This document shows, piece after piece, positions 1 through 6,072 of a stretch of 10,801 bases of DNA. Origin of the DNA: Bifidobacteriaceae bacterium (lineage in GTDB: Bacteria; Actinomycetota; Actinomycetes; Actinomycetales; WQXJ01); the NCBI GenBank assembly GCA_031279575.1, contig JAITIG010000098.1, positions 1 to 10,801 of the forward strand, given 5' to 3'. The notes beneath the pieces were generated by a model. That model worked only from the letters and a program-made list of their open reading frames with translations. It had not been told where the DNA came from and ran no database searches. Numbering within the stretch: position 1 is the stretch's first letter; each line of letters starts with the position of its first letter. Position numbers and translations under genes: made by a program.

Positions 1-1
1 C

Positions 2-1084
2 GCCCCACCGCCGCCCACACCCCCCGGGTTCTTGGCGCCCGGCGCCCCGCCGCCGCTGCCCACCCCCGGCGCCCCGCCGCCCGCACCCCCCGGGTTCCCG
101 GCGGGAGGACCCCCGCCGCCGCCGCCCGCACCCCCCGGGTTCCCGGCAGGCGGACCCCTCGAGACCGGCGCGCCGGCGCTGGACGCGCCCGCTCCGGGCG
201 CCGAGACCGGGCCGGCGGGCGGGCGGCGGGGCCGGAACCTGGCCGTCGCCGTGCCAACCGCCTTGGGGCTGATCGCGTTGCTGCTGGCCAGCGTCTGGTT
301 CAGCCCGTGGTGGTTCCTGGGCCTGGTGTGCTTGGCGCTGCTGCTGGCGTTGCGCGAGCTGACAACCGCCTTGGCCCAGGCCGGCTTCAACGTGCCCTAC
401 CTGCCGCTGGCGGTGGGCGCGGTGGCCACCCAGCTGGCCGCCGCCATCTCCGGCCCCAACGGCATGGTGGTGGGGGTGTTTGTGACCTTGGCGGCAGCCG
501 CGGCCTGGCGGGCCGCCGAGTTCGATTTCAAGCCCCAGCCGCCCGATGCCGCCGCCAGCCCCGGCCTGCGCCCGTTGCGTTCAGCCACCCAAGACATTTA
601 CGCCAGCGCTCTGGCCACCCTTTACCTGCCCACCCTGGCGGCGCTGATAGTGCTGCTGGCCTTCCTGGAAGAAGGGCGCTGGCTGGTGTTGCTGCTGGTG
701 GCGATACCGGTCGCCTCAGACACGGGCGGGTATTTCGCGGGCTCGTACCTCGGCCGGCGCAAACTGGCCCCGCAGGTCAGCCCCAAAAAGACCTGGGAGG
801 GGCTGGGCGGTTCGCTGCTGCTGGCCGCCATCGCCGGGGTGGGCGGCATGGTGCTGATGTCCCGGCCGTGGTACTACGGGCTGGCCCTCGGCGTGCTGGG
901 CGCGCTGTCCGCGACCCTGGGGGACCTGGCGGAGTCGATGATCAAACGCGCCATCGGCATCAAAGACATGGGCTCGCTGCTGCCGGGGCACGGCGGGGTG
1001 CTGGACCGGGTGGACTCGATCCTGATGACAGCCCCCCTCGCCTACGCGGTGATCACCCTGGCCGGCCCCGGAGTCTTCGCGTGA
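2..1084 (+). CDS. cdsA: Phosphatidate cytidylyltransferase CdsA (5' end outside window)
   Basis: Membrane enzyme that makes CDP-diacylglycerol from phosphatidate and CTP, the branch point of phospholipid synthesis. The C-terminal part carries the CDP-diglyceride synthetase signature at about 934-1020: SMIKR, then KDMGSLLPGHGG, then LDRVD. Upstream, near 718-810, lie the conserved SDTGGYFAGSYLG and SPKKTWEG segments. Several hydrophobic stretches (from about 240 onward) fit a polytopic membrane protein. The reading frame is open to the left edge of the window, and the proline-rich tail (PPTPPGF at about 14-31, PPAPPGF at 80 and 125) continues across the first possible start, a TTG at 32. That TTG is therefore probably not the true start and the gene should be treated as 5'-partial. 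The stop TGA (1082-1084) overlaps the GTG start of rlmN. Family assignment is secure; tail length is unknown. Confidence 0.93.
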   Translation, partial: APPPPTPPGFLAPGAPPPLPTPGAPPPAPPGFPAGGPPPPPPAPPGFPAGGPLETGAPALDAPAPGAETGPAGGRRGRNLAVAVPTALGLIALLLASVWFSPWWFLGLVCLALLLALRELTTALAQAGFNVPYLPLAVGAVATQLAAAISGPNGMVVGVFVTLAAAAAWRAAEFDFKPQPPDAAASPGLRPLRSATQDIYASALATLYLPTLAALIVLLAFLEEGRWLVLLLVAIPVASDTGGYFAGSYLGRRKLAPQVSPKKTWEGLGGSLLLAAIAGVGGMVLMSRPWYYGLALGVLGALSATLGDLAESMIKRAIGIKDMGSLLPGHGGVLDRVDSILMTAPLAYAVITLAGPGVFA

Positions 1085-2190
1085 GCGCCGCAGCCAACCC
1101 GGGGCGGCCGGCCAAGGCGCCGGCGCACCTGGCGGATTTTGACGCGGCCGGGCGGGACGCCTGGGCCGAGCGCCTGGGCCAGCCCCGAATGCGGCTCAGG
1201 CAAGCGGCGCGGCACTATTTTGCGCGGCTGACGCGGACGGCATCGGACATGACGGATCTGCCTGCCCGCGAACGCGACCAGCTGGTCCAAACGCTGCTCC
1301 CCGAGCTGGCCCGCGAGGCCGGCCGGCAAACCGCCGATGGGGGGCGGACCGTCAAGACCGTCTACCGCCTGTTCGATTCCACCCCTGTCGAAGCCGTGCT
1401 GATGGCCTACCCGGGCCGCGCCACCCTGTGCGTCTCGAGCCAAGCCGGCTGCGGCATGGGCTGCCCCTTCTGCGCCACCGGGCAACTCGGGCTGGTGCGC
1501 AACCTCTCGGCCGCCGAGATGCTGGAGCAAGTCCGCCTGGCGGCCGCCCAAGTCCAAGCCGGGCTGTTTGGCCGCCGCGGCCCCGCGCGGCTGTCCAATG
1601 TGGTTTTCATGGGCATGGGCGAGCCGCTCGCCAACTACGCCGCCCTGGTCCGGGCCCTGCGCGCGATCAGCGCGGCGCCGCCGGACGGGTTCGGCATCTC
1701 CGCCCGCAACCTGACCGTCTCAACCTGCGGGTTGGTCGGGGCGATGGACCGGCTGGCGGCCGAGGGCCTGCCGGTTCGCCTGGCGTTGTCCCTCCACGCG
1801 CCAGACGACGAGGCCCGCAACCGCCTGGTGCCCGTCAACCAGCGTTACGGGGTGCGCCAAACTATCGCCGCGGCCCATAGATACCACCAGGCCACAGGCC
1901 GGCGGGTGTCGATCGAATACGCTTTGATCGGCGAGATTAACGACCAGCCGTGGCGGGCGGCGCAATTGGCCCGCCGACTCTGCCAATATGGAACCGGGTG
2001 GGTTCATGTGAATCCAATTCCCCTGAACCCGGTCGAGGGGTCGATTTGGACCGCCAGCCGTCCTGAGGCGCAGGAGCGATTCCTGCGGATTCTGGAAGGA
2101 TCTGGCCTCCGCGTGACCCTCCGGGACACCAGGGGGAGGGAGATTGACGGGGCCTGCGGACAGCTGGCCGCGAGGGAGGTATTGAACTGA
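1081..2190 (+). CDS. rlmN: Dual-specificity 23S rRNA A2503 / tRNA A37 C2-methyltransferase RlmN
   Basis: Radical-SAM enzyme that methylates C2 of A2503 in 23S rRNA and, in E. coli, of A37 in some tRNAs. The 369-residue product has the Fe-S cluster motif CGMGCPFC (Cys124, Cys128, Cys131). The two mechanistic cysteines of the family are present: Cys117 in TLCVSSQ and Cys359 near the C-terminus in GACGQL. The SAM-binding GMGEP segment is at 178-182. I chose the GTG at 1081 because it overlaps the cdsA stop (GTGA), has a weak CGGAG about 7 bases upstream, and gives the usual family length. The open frame continues upstream to about 307, but only antiparallel to sense within cdsA, where it is not coding. 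The stop TGA shares one base with the next ATG (TGATG), so translational coupling along cdsA-rlmN-DivIVA is likely. Confidence 0.96.
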   Translation: MSAAANPGRPAKAPAHLADFDAAGRDAWAERLGQPRMRLRQAARHYFARLTRTASDMTDLPARERDQLVQTLLPELAREAGRQTADGGRTVKTVYRLFDSTPVEAVLMAYPGRATLCVSSQAGCGMGCPFCATGQLGLVRNLSAAEMLEQVRLAAAQVQAGLFGRRGPARLSNVVFMGMGEPLANYAALVRALRAISAAPPDGFGISARNLTVSTCGLVGAMDRLAAEGLPVRLALSLHAPDDEARNRLVPVNQRYGVRQTIAAAHRYHQATGRRVSIEYALIGEINDQPWRAAQLARRLCQYGTGWVHVNPIPLNPVEGSIWTASRPEAQERFLRILEGSGLRVTLRDTRGREIDGACGQLAAREVLN

Positions 2191-2738
2191 TGGCTGATCT
2201 ATTCCGCCGGGCCAAAGGCGGGCGGGGCTACGACACCGGCGAGGTGGATGATTTCTTCAGCCGCGCCCAGGCCGTCTACGAGGGCCGCTCGGCTGAGACA
2301 TTGACCCCGGAAGACGTCCGCAACGTGGCCTTCACGCAGGTCAAGGGCGGCTACGACGAGCCCCAGGTGGACGGGGCGCTGGACCGGTTGGACAACGCGT
2401 TCACCCGCAAGCAGCGGTCTGAGTTCATCGCCGAGCGCGGCCAGCAGGCCTGGCTGGACAAGATCGTGGACCGGGCCACGACGCTGTACGACAGGCTGGG
2501 GCGGCCGGACGGCCAGAAGTTCGCCCCGGCCGAGCGCGGCCAGCCCGCCTACGACCGCACCCAGGTGGACGCGCTGCTGCACCGGCTGGCGGACTATTTC
2601 AACAACGGGGCGCCGCTGTCCTCATCCGATATCCGGCACGCCGTGTTCGCCACGGTGCGCGGCAAGCGGGGCTATGGCATGGGGCCGGTCGACGCCTACC
2701 TGGACCGGGCCTTGGAGGTGCTGGTCGCGGCCGAGTGA
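2190..2738 (+). CDS. DivIVA-domain protein with duplicated unit
   Basis: A 182-residue soluble protein, start ATG overlapping the rlmN stop by one base, with a good Shine-Dalgarno GGGAGGT at 2174-2180. It contains four DivI1A-like motifs of the form (G/A)Y(D/G)xxxVDxxL: GYDTGEVDDFF (13-23), GYDEPQVDGALDRL (54-67), AYDRTQVDALLHRL (120-133) and GYGMGPVDAYLDRAL (161-174). Motifs 1 and 2 are 41 residues apart, as are 3 and 4, and the two pairs are offset by 107 residues; each pair encloses an L(T/S)xxD(V/I)R segment. The protein is therefore a tandem duplication of one unit. DivIVA/Wag31 proteins bind curved membrane at poles and septa and organise cell-wall growth. This one lacks the usual long coiled-coil tail, so it is not the main Wag31 and its own role is not known to me. 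Co-transcription with cdsA and rlmN is inferred from the overlaps. Confidence 0.85.
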   Translation: MADLFRRAKGGRGYDTGEVDDFFSRAQAVYEGRSAETLTPEDVRNVAFTQVKGGYDEPQVDGALDRLDNAFTRKQRSEFIAERGQQAWLDKIVDRATTLYDRLGRPDGQKFAPAERGQPAYDRTQVDALLHRLADYFNNGAPLSSSDIRHAVFATVRGKRGYGMGPVDAYLDRALEVLVAAE

Positions 2739-2805
2739 CCCGGCCCCGGCCCCCGGCCAACGCGCCCGGCCAACGGCCAGTCGGCCCTAGCGGCCCTGCG
2801 CTGCC
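2739..2805. repeat. Convergent intergenic spacer with GGCC-rich direct repeats
   Basis: Spacer of 67 bases between the convergent DivIVA gene and the small minus-strand gene. It contains seven GGCC tetramers and an 11-base direct repeat CCCGGCCAACG at 2752-2762 and 2765-2775, spaced 13 bases apart. Each GGCC is self-complementary, so several short hairpins are possible (for example GGCC-AGTC-GGCC). No single strong stem and no T-run is visible. A transcription-termination role is plausible from position alone. Confidence 0.4.
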
Positions 2806-3000
2806 CTAGAGCCCCAGCATCAGGCTGCCCCAGAAGACCATATTGGCGGCCACCGCCACCACCGACGTGATCGCCACCAAGACGGCGGCCTTGTTCATCT
2901 CAGCGATTGTGACCATCCCGCTGGAGTAGTTGGGCGGCGTGCCGGGCGCGGCCGGCGTGCTGTAGGCTGGGGAGTCGCCGTGCAACGGCCGCGGTCCCAT
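2806..3000 (-). CDS. Small single-span membrane protein, function unknown
   Basis: A 64-residue ORF read leftward from ATG at 3000 to TAG at 2806-2808. Residues 1-28 are hydrophilic and proline-rich (SPAYSTPAAPGTPPNYSSG); residues about 38-60 form one hydrophobic helix (AAVLVAITSVVAVAANMVFWG), and the protein ends right after it, so it looks tail-anchored. Only about five of 65 codons end in A or T, which matches strong actinobacterial third-position bias and argues that it is a real gene. I see no clear Shine-Dalgarno before ATG 3000; in-frame ATGs at codons 29 and 35 are alternatives that would give little more than the membrane helix. The same frame stays open to 3204, but that stretch is antisense to rpsO and is not counted. 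I do not recognise a family. It is divergent from rpsO and convergent with the DivIVA gene. Confidence 0.6.
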   Translation of the reverse strand: MGPRPLHGDSPAYSTPAAPGTPPNYSSGMVTIAEMNKAAVLVAITSVVAVAANMVFWGSLMLGL

Positions 3001-3045
3001 AGTGCCCGGGTGAATCAGCCCCGGTGCTCCGCGCAGCAAGCAACC

Positions 3046-3053
3046 AGAAGGAG
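3046..3053 (+). promoter_or_regulatory. Shine-Dalgarno of rpsO
   Basis: AGAAGGAG lies 11 bases before the rpsO ATG, a strong but slightly distant ribosome binding site. The 64 bases between the divergent start codons (3001-3064) must also hold the rpsO promoter and any promoter of the small minus-strand gene. I cannot identify a convincing -10/-35 pair for either; CATAGT at 2998-3003 is only a weak candidate. Confidence 0.6.
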
Positions 3054-3064
3054 TCAGTAGAGCC

Positions 3065-3334
3065 ATGCCGCTCGACCAGGCCATAAAAGCCGAGATCATC
3101 GCGGAATACGCGACGCACGAGGGCGACACCGGCTCGCCCGAGGTCCAGATAGCGCTGCTGTCGCGGCGCATCAAAGACCTCACGGAGCACTTCAAGGTCC
3201 ACACGCACGACCACCACTCGCGCCGTGGCCTGCTTCTTCTGGTGGGCCAACGGCGCCGGCTGCTGGGTTACTTGCAGTCCATTGACGTCGAGCGCTACCG
3301 CTCTATCGTCAAGCGCTTGGGACTGCGCCGCTAA
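3065..3334 (+). CDS. rpsO: 30S ribosomal protein S15
   Basis: The 89-residue product has exactly the usual S15 length and matches the family throughout: an early [14 protein letters not shown] segment (about residues 21-34), [20 protein letters not shown] in the middle, the RRRLLGYL helix, and an R-rich C-terminus. S15 binds the 16S rRNA central domain early in 30S assembly. It is followed by pnp after 346 bases, the classic rpsO-pnp pair. In E. coli S15 represses its own mRNA, but I see no pseudoknot here that I could defend as an S15-binding leader. Confidence 0.98.
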   Translation: MPLDQAIKAEIIAEYATHEGDTGSPEVQIALLSRRIKDLTEHFKVHTHDHHSRRGLLLLVGQRRRLLGYLQSIDVERYRSIVKRLGLRR

Positions 3335-3630
3335 TCCTGCCCCGAGCCCGGCCAACAACTCAATATGACCAGCGAGTCAGGGACTCATCCCCGGCATTCG
3401 CGGTCCTCGGTAGTGGCTTCCGCACCAACGGCGTGCGCCTGGCCAGCCCCGGTCGCAACCGCCGCCTCGCCGGCCTTCCGCCAGGCCAACACCCCGGGCA
3501 ACGGCTCCGGGCAAAAGCCCCGGCGGGCGCTGGAAGTGGGTGGACGGCATCGGGCAACTGACCTGGCGCGGGAAACGTGCGTGAGCCTCGATCGAAGACC
3601 GCACGGGCGAGTCTCCTGGCTGAAGGAACC

Positions 3631-3657
3631 GCGGCTTGGCGCGCCCAGCCGCGCCAA
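3631..3657 (+). promoter_or_regulatory. Two mutually exclusive hairpins upstream of pnp Shine-Dalgarno
   Basis: GCGGCT (3631-3636) pairs perfectly with AGCCGC (3647-3652), enclosing the palindrome GGCGCGCC. Alternatively TTGGCGCG (3636-3643) pairs perfectly over 8 bp with CGCGCCAA (3650-3657) around a 6-base loop. The two share bases and cannot coexist. The element ends 11 bases before the pnp ribosome binding site (3668-3674), so it could affect translation initiation or mRNA processing. This is inferred from sequence only. Confidence 0.5.
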
Positions 3658-3667
3658 CGCAACCGAA

Positions 3668-3675
3668 CAGGAGGG
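3668..3675 (+). promoter_or_regulatory. Shine-Dalgarno fixing the pnp start
   Basis: CAGGAGGG, with AGGAGG six bases before ATG 3681. It selects this ATG over the in-frame TTG at 3636, which has no ribosome binding site and lies inside the hairpin element. Confidence 0.85.
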
Positions 3676-3680
3676 CACCT

Positions 3681-6053
3681 ATGGAGGGCCCAGAAATCAC
3701 ATTCACCGAGGCCGTTATCGACAACGGCGCATTTGGACAACGCACGGTCCGGTTTGAGACCGGCCGGCTGGCGAGGCAAGCGGGCGGCTCGACCGCCGCC
3801 TACCTCGACGGCGAGACGATGGTCCTGTCCACCACCACAGCAGGCAAGCATCCGCGCGAGCAATTCGACTTCTTCCCCCTGACGGTCGATGTCGAGGAGC
3901 GCATGTACGCCGCCGGGCGCATCCCCGGCAGCTTCTTCCGGCGCGAGGGCCGGCCCTCGACGGAGGCGATCCTGGCCTGCCGGCTGATCGACCGGCCGCT
4001 GCGGCCGCTGTTCGTCAAAGGGCTGCGCAACGAGGTCCAGGTGGTCGAGACCATCCTGGCCCTGCACCCGGAGGACGCCTACGACGTGCTCGCGATCAAC
4101 GCCGCCTCGCTGTCGACGCAGATCTCGGGGCTGCCCTTCTCAGGGCCGGTCGGCGCCACGCGAATCGCGCTGATCGACGGCCAGTGGGTGGCCTTCCCGC
4201 GCTGGAGCGAGCGCGAGCGGTCCGTTTTCGAGATGGTCGTGGCCGGCCGCGTGGTCGGTGACGACGTCGCCATCGCCATGATCGAAGCCGAGGCCGGCGA
4301 AAAGTCCTGGGACCTGATCAAGAACCAGGGCGCCATCGCCCCGACCGAGGAAATCGTGGCGCAAGGCCTCGAGGCGGTCAAACCGTTCCTGCGCCAACTC
4401 TGCCTGGCCCAGCAACGCCTAGCTGATCAGGCCGCCAAGCCGACCAGGGAGTTCCCGCTCTTCCCGGACTACGCCGAGGACGCCTACGCGGCGACCGCCG
4501 AGGTGGTCAAAGACAAGCTGCGCGCCGCCATCCAAATCGCGGACAAGCAGGCCCGCGAAACCGCGCTCGACGAGATCAAGGCCCTGGCCCTAGGCCAGTT
4601 GGAGGCGAACTTCCCGGACCGCGACAAGGAGATCGCGGCGGCTGTCCGCGCCGTCACCAAGACACTGGTGCGCGAGCGGGTGCTGCGCGATTCGGTGCGC
4701 ATCGACGGGCGCTCGCCACGCGACATCAGGACCCTGTCGGCTGAGGTCGAGGTCCTGCCCCGGGTGCACGGCTCGGCTTTGTTCGAGCGCGGCGAGACCC
4801 AAATCCTAGGCGTCACCACCCTCAACATGCTGCGCATGGAGCAGCAGATCGACACCCTTAGCCCGGTCCAGCACAAGCGCTACATGCACAATTACAACTT
4901 CCCGCCTTATTCGACCGGGGAGACAGGCCGGGTCGGCAGTCCCAAGCGGCGCGAGATTGGCCACGGCGCCCTGGCTGAGCGCGCCCTGGTGCCGGTCCTG
5001 CCGACGCGGGAGGAGTTCCCCTACGCCATCCGGCAGGTCTCGGAGGCGCTGGGCTCGAACGGCTCGACTTCGATGGGCTCGGTCTGCGCCTCGACGCTGT
5101 CGCTGCTCAACGCCGGCGTGCCGCTCAAAGCGCCGGTGGCGGGCATCGCGATGGGGTTGATGAGCGACACGGTCGATGGCGAGACCCGCTACGCCGCCTT
5201 GACCGACATCCTGGGGGCGGAGGACGCGCTGGGCGACATGGACTTCAAGGTCGCGGGCACCTCCGAGTTCGTCACCGCCATCCAGTTGGACACCAAGCTG
5301 GACGGCATTCCGGCCTCTGTCCTGGCCAGCGCCTTGACCCAGGCGCGCGAAGCCCGCTTGCACATCTTGAACGTGATGCGCCAAGCCATCGACGGGCCGG
5401 ATGAGATGAGTCCGCTGGCGCCGCGTGTCATCGCCATCAAGGTGCCGGTTGACAAGATCGGCGAGGTGATCGGGCCGAAGGGCAAGATGATCAACCAGAT
5501 CCAGGATGAGACCGGGGCCGAGATCTCAATCGAGGACGACGGCACCGTCTACATTGGCGCCACCGACGGGCCATCCGCCGAGGCCGCCCGCAACCAGATC
5601 AACGCCATCGCCAATCCGCAGATGCCGGAGGTCGGGGAGCGCTTTGTCGGCACCGTGGTCAAGACCACGACCTTCGGCGCCTTCATCTCGCTGACGCCCG
5701 GCAAGGACGGGCTGCTGCACATCTCGCAGATCCGGCGGCTGGTCGGCGGCCGTCGCGTCGAGAATGTCGAGGACGTGCTGCAAGTCGGCCAGAAGGTGCA
5801 GGTTGAGATCGCGGAGATCGACCCGCGCGGCAAGCTTTCGTTGCATGCGGTGGTGTCCGATGCCGACGGGTCACCAGCCGCTGGCGAGCCGGCTTCGTCC
5901 CCTCCCGCAGAGGCAGCAGCCGGCCCGGAGGCCGCGGCTGAGTCTGGCGCTGCCGCTAGCTCCTCGGCCGGCTCGCCTGCGGGCGAGGGGCGGCCGCGGC
6001 GGCGGCGCGAGCGCCACGGCCGCGCCCAAACTGAGGACCGCGACAACGCCTGA
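3681..6053 (+). CDS. pnp: Polynucleotide phosphorylase (polyribonucleotide nucleotidyltransferase)
   Basis: The 790-residue product is a 3'-5' phosphorolytic exoribonuclease and, in actinobacteria, the likely source of RNA 3' tails. Domains in order: first RNase PH core (about 10-150), all-helical linker (about 240-330), second RNase PH core (about 340-560), KH domain with IGPKG at 597-601, S1 domain (about 651-723), then a low-complexity tail. The second core keeps the phosphate-site [13 protein letters not shown] segment and the catalytic [12 protein letters not shown] segment; Asp515, Asp521 and Lys523 correspond to E. coli Asp486, Asp492 and Lys494. The tail (724-790) is Ala/Ser/Glu/Pro-rich and ends in a basic [11 protein letters not shown] stretch, as in other actinobacterial enzymes, probably for RNA or partner binding. 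Expression is probably both from rpsO read-through and through the structured leader. The M16 peptidase gene starts 19 bases after the stop. Confidence 0.97.
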   Translation: MEGPEITFTEAVIDNGAFGQRTVRFETGRLARQAGGSTAAYLDGETMVLSTTTAGKHPREQFDFFPLTVDVEERMYAAGRIPGSFFRREGRPSTEAILACRLIDRPLRPLFVKGLRNEVQVVETILALHPEDAYDVLAINAASLSTQISGLPFSGPVGATRIALIDGQWVAFPRWSERERSVFEMVVAGRVVGDDVAIAMIEAEAGEKSWDLIKNQGAIAPTEEIVAQGLEAVKPFLRQLCLAQQRLADQAAKPTREFPLFPDYAEDAYAATAEVVKDKLRAAIQIADKQARETALDEIKALALGQLEANFPDRDKEIAAAVRAVTKTLVRERVLRDSVRIDGRSPRDIRTLSAEVEVLPRVHGSALFERGETQILGVTTLNMLRMEQQIDTLSPVQHKRYMHNYNFPPYSTGETGRVGSPKRREIGHGALAERALVPVLPTREEFPYAIRQVSEALGSNGSTSMGSVCASTLSLLNAGVPLKAPVAGIAMGLMSDTVDGETRYAALTDILGAEDALGDMDFKVAGTSEFVTAIQLDTKLDGIPASVLASALTQAREARLHILNVMRQAIDGPDEMSPLAPRVIAIKVPVDKIGEVIGPKGKMINQIQDETGAEISIEDDGTVYIGATDGPSAEAARNQINAIANPQMPEVGERFVGTVVKTTTFGAFISLTPGKDGLLHISQIRRLVGGRRVENVEDVLQVGQKVQVEIAEIDPRGKLSLHAVVSDADGSPAAGEPASSPPAEAAAGPEAAAESGAAASSSAGSPAGEGRPRRRRERHGRAQTEDRDNA

Positions 6054-6072
6054 CGCCGCGCGAGACGAACCG

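Larger units (their letters stand above)
3335..3680 (+). promoter_or_regulatory. rpsO-pnp intergenic region: long structured leader of pnp
   Basis: 346 bases without a credible gene. Two arms (3375-3463 and 3539-3621) pair as one long, imperfect rod. The helices are: AGTCAGG/CCTGGCT plus GACTC/GAGTC with one bulged base (3375-3386 with 3609-3621); CCCG/CGGG (3390-3393 with 3604-3607); 22 of 26 positions in unbroken register (3400-3425 with 3577-3602); 10 of 12 (3435-3446 with 3558-3569); CCCGGT/ATCGGG (3448-3453 with 3549-3554); and CCGCC/GGTGG (3459-3463 with 3539-3543). The apex holds smaller hairpins such as GGCCT/AGGCC (3472-3487) and GGGC-AAAA-GCCC (3509-3520). In Streptomyces the rpsO-pnp spacer is reported to form an RNase III-processed stem-loop, and a structured Actino-pnp RNA is described upstream of actinobacterial pnp genes. 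This element is probably related, but I cannot confirm the match. Confidence 0.75.

Noticed and set aside
307..1080. Long open frame upstream of and continuous with rlmN
   Set aside because: It overlaps cdsA in another frame, reads as Arg/Gly/Ala-rich shadow protein, and RlmN homology begins only after GTG 1081.
3001..3204. N-terminal extension of the small minus-strand gene
   Set aside because: This part is antisense to the rpsO coding region and its ribosome binding site, and its composition is not coding-like compared with the part left of 3000.
3375..3621. Insertion sequence or MITE in the rpsO-pnp spacer
   Set aside because: The arms are long, but I see no target-site duplication and no transposase remnant, and a structured RNA at this exact place is expected. 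Kept only as an alternative inside the finding.
3636..3680. TTG start extending pnp by 15 codons
   Set aside because: No Shine-Dalgarno upstream and inside the hairpin element; AGGAGG at 3669-3674 clearly serves ATG 3681.
3365..3757. Plus-strand ORF in the rpsO-pnp spacer starting at ATG 3365
   Set aside because: No ribosome binding site, it runs into pnp in another frame, has mixed composition with no domain, and coincides with the long RNA hairpin that explains the sequence better.
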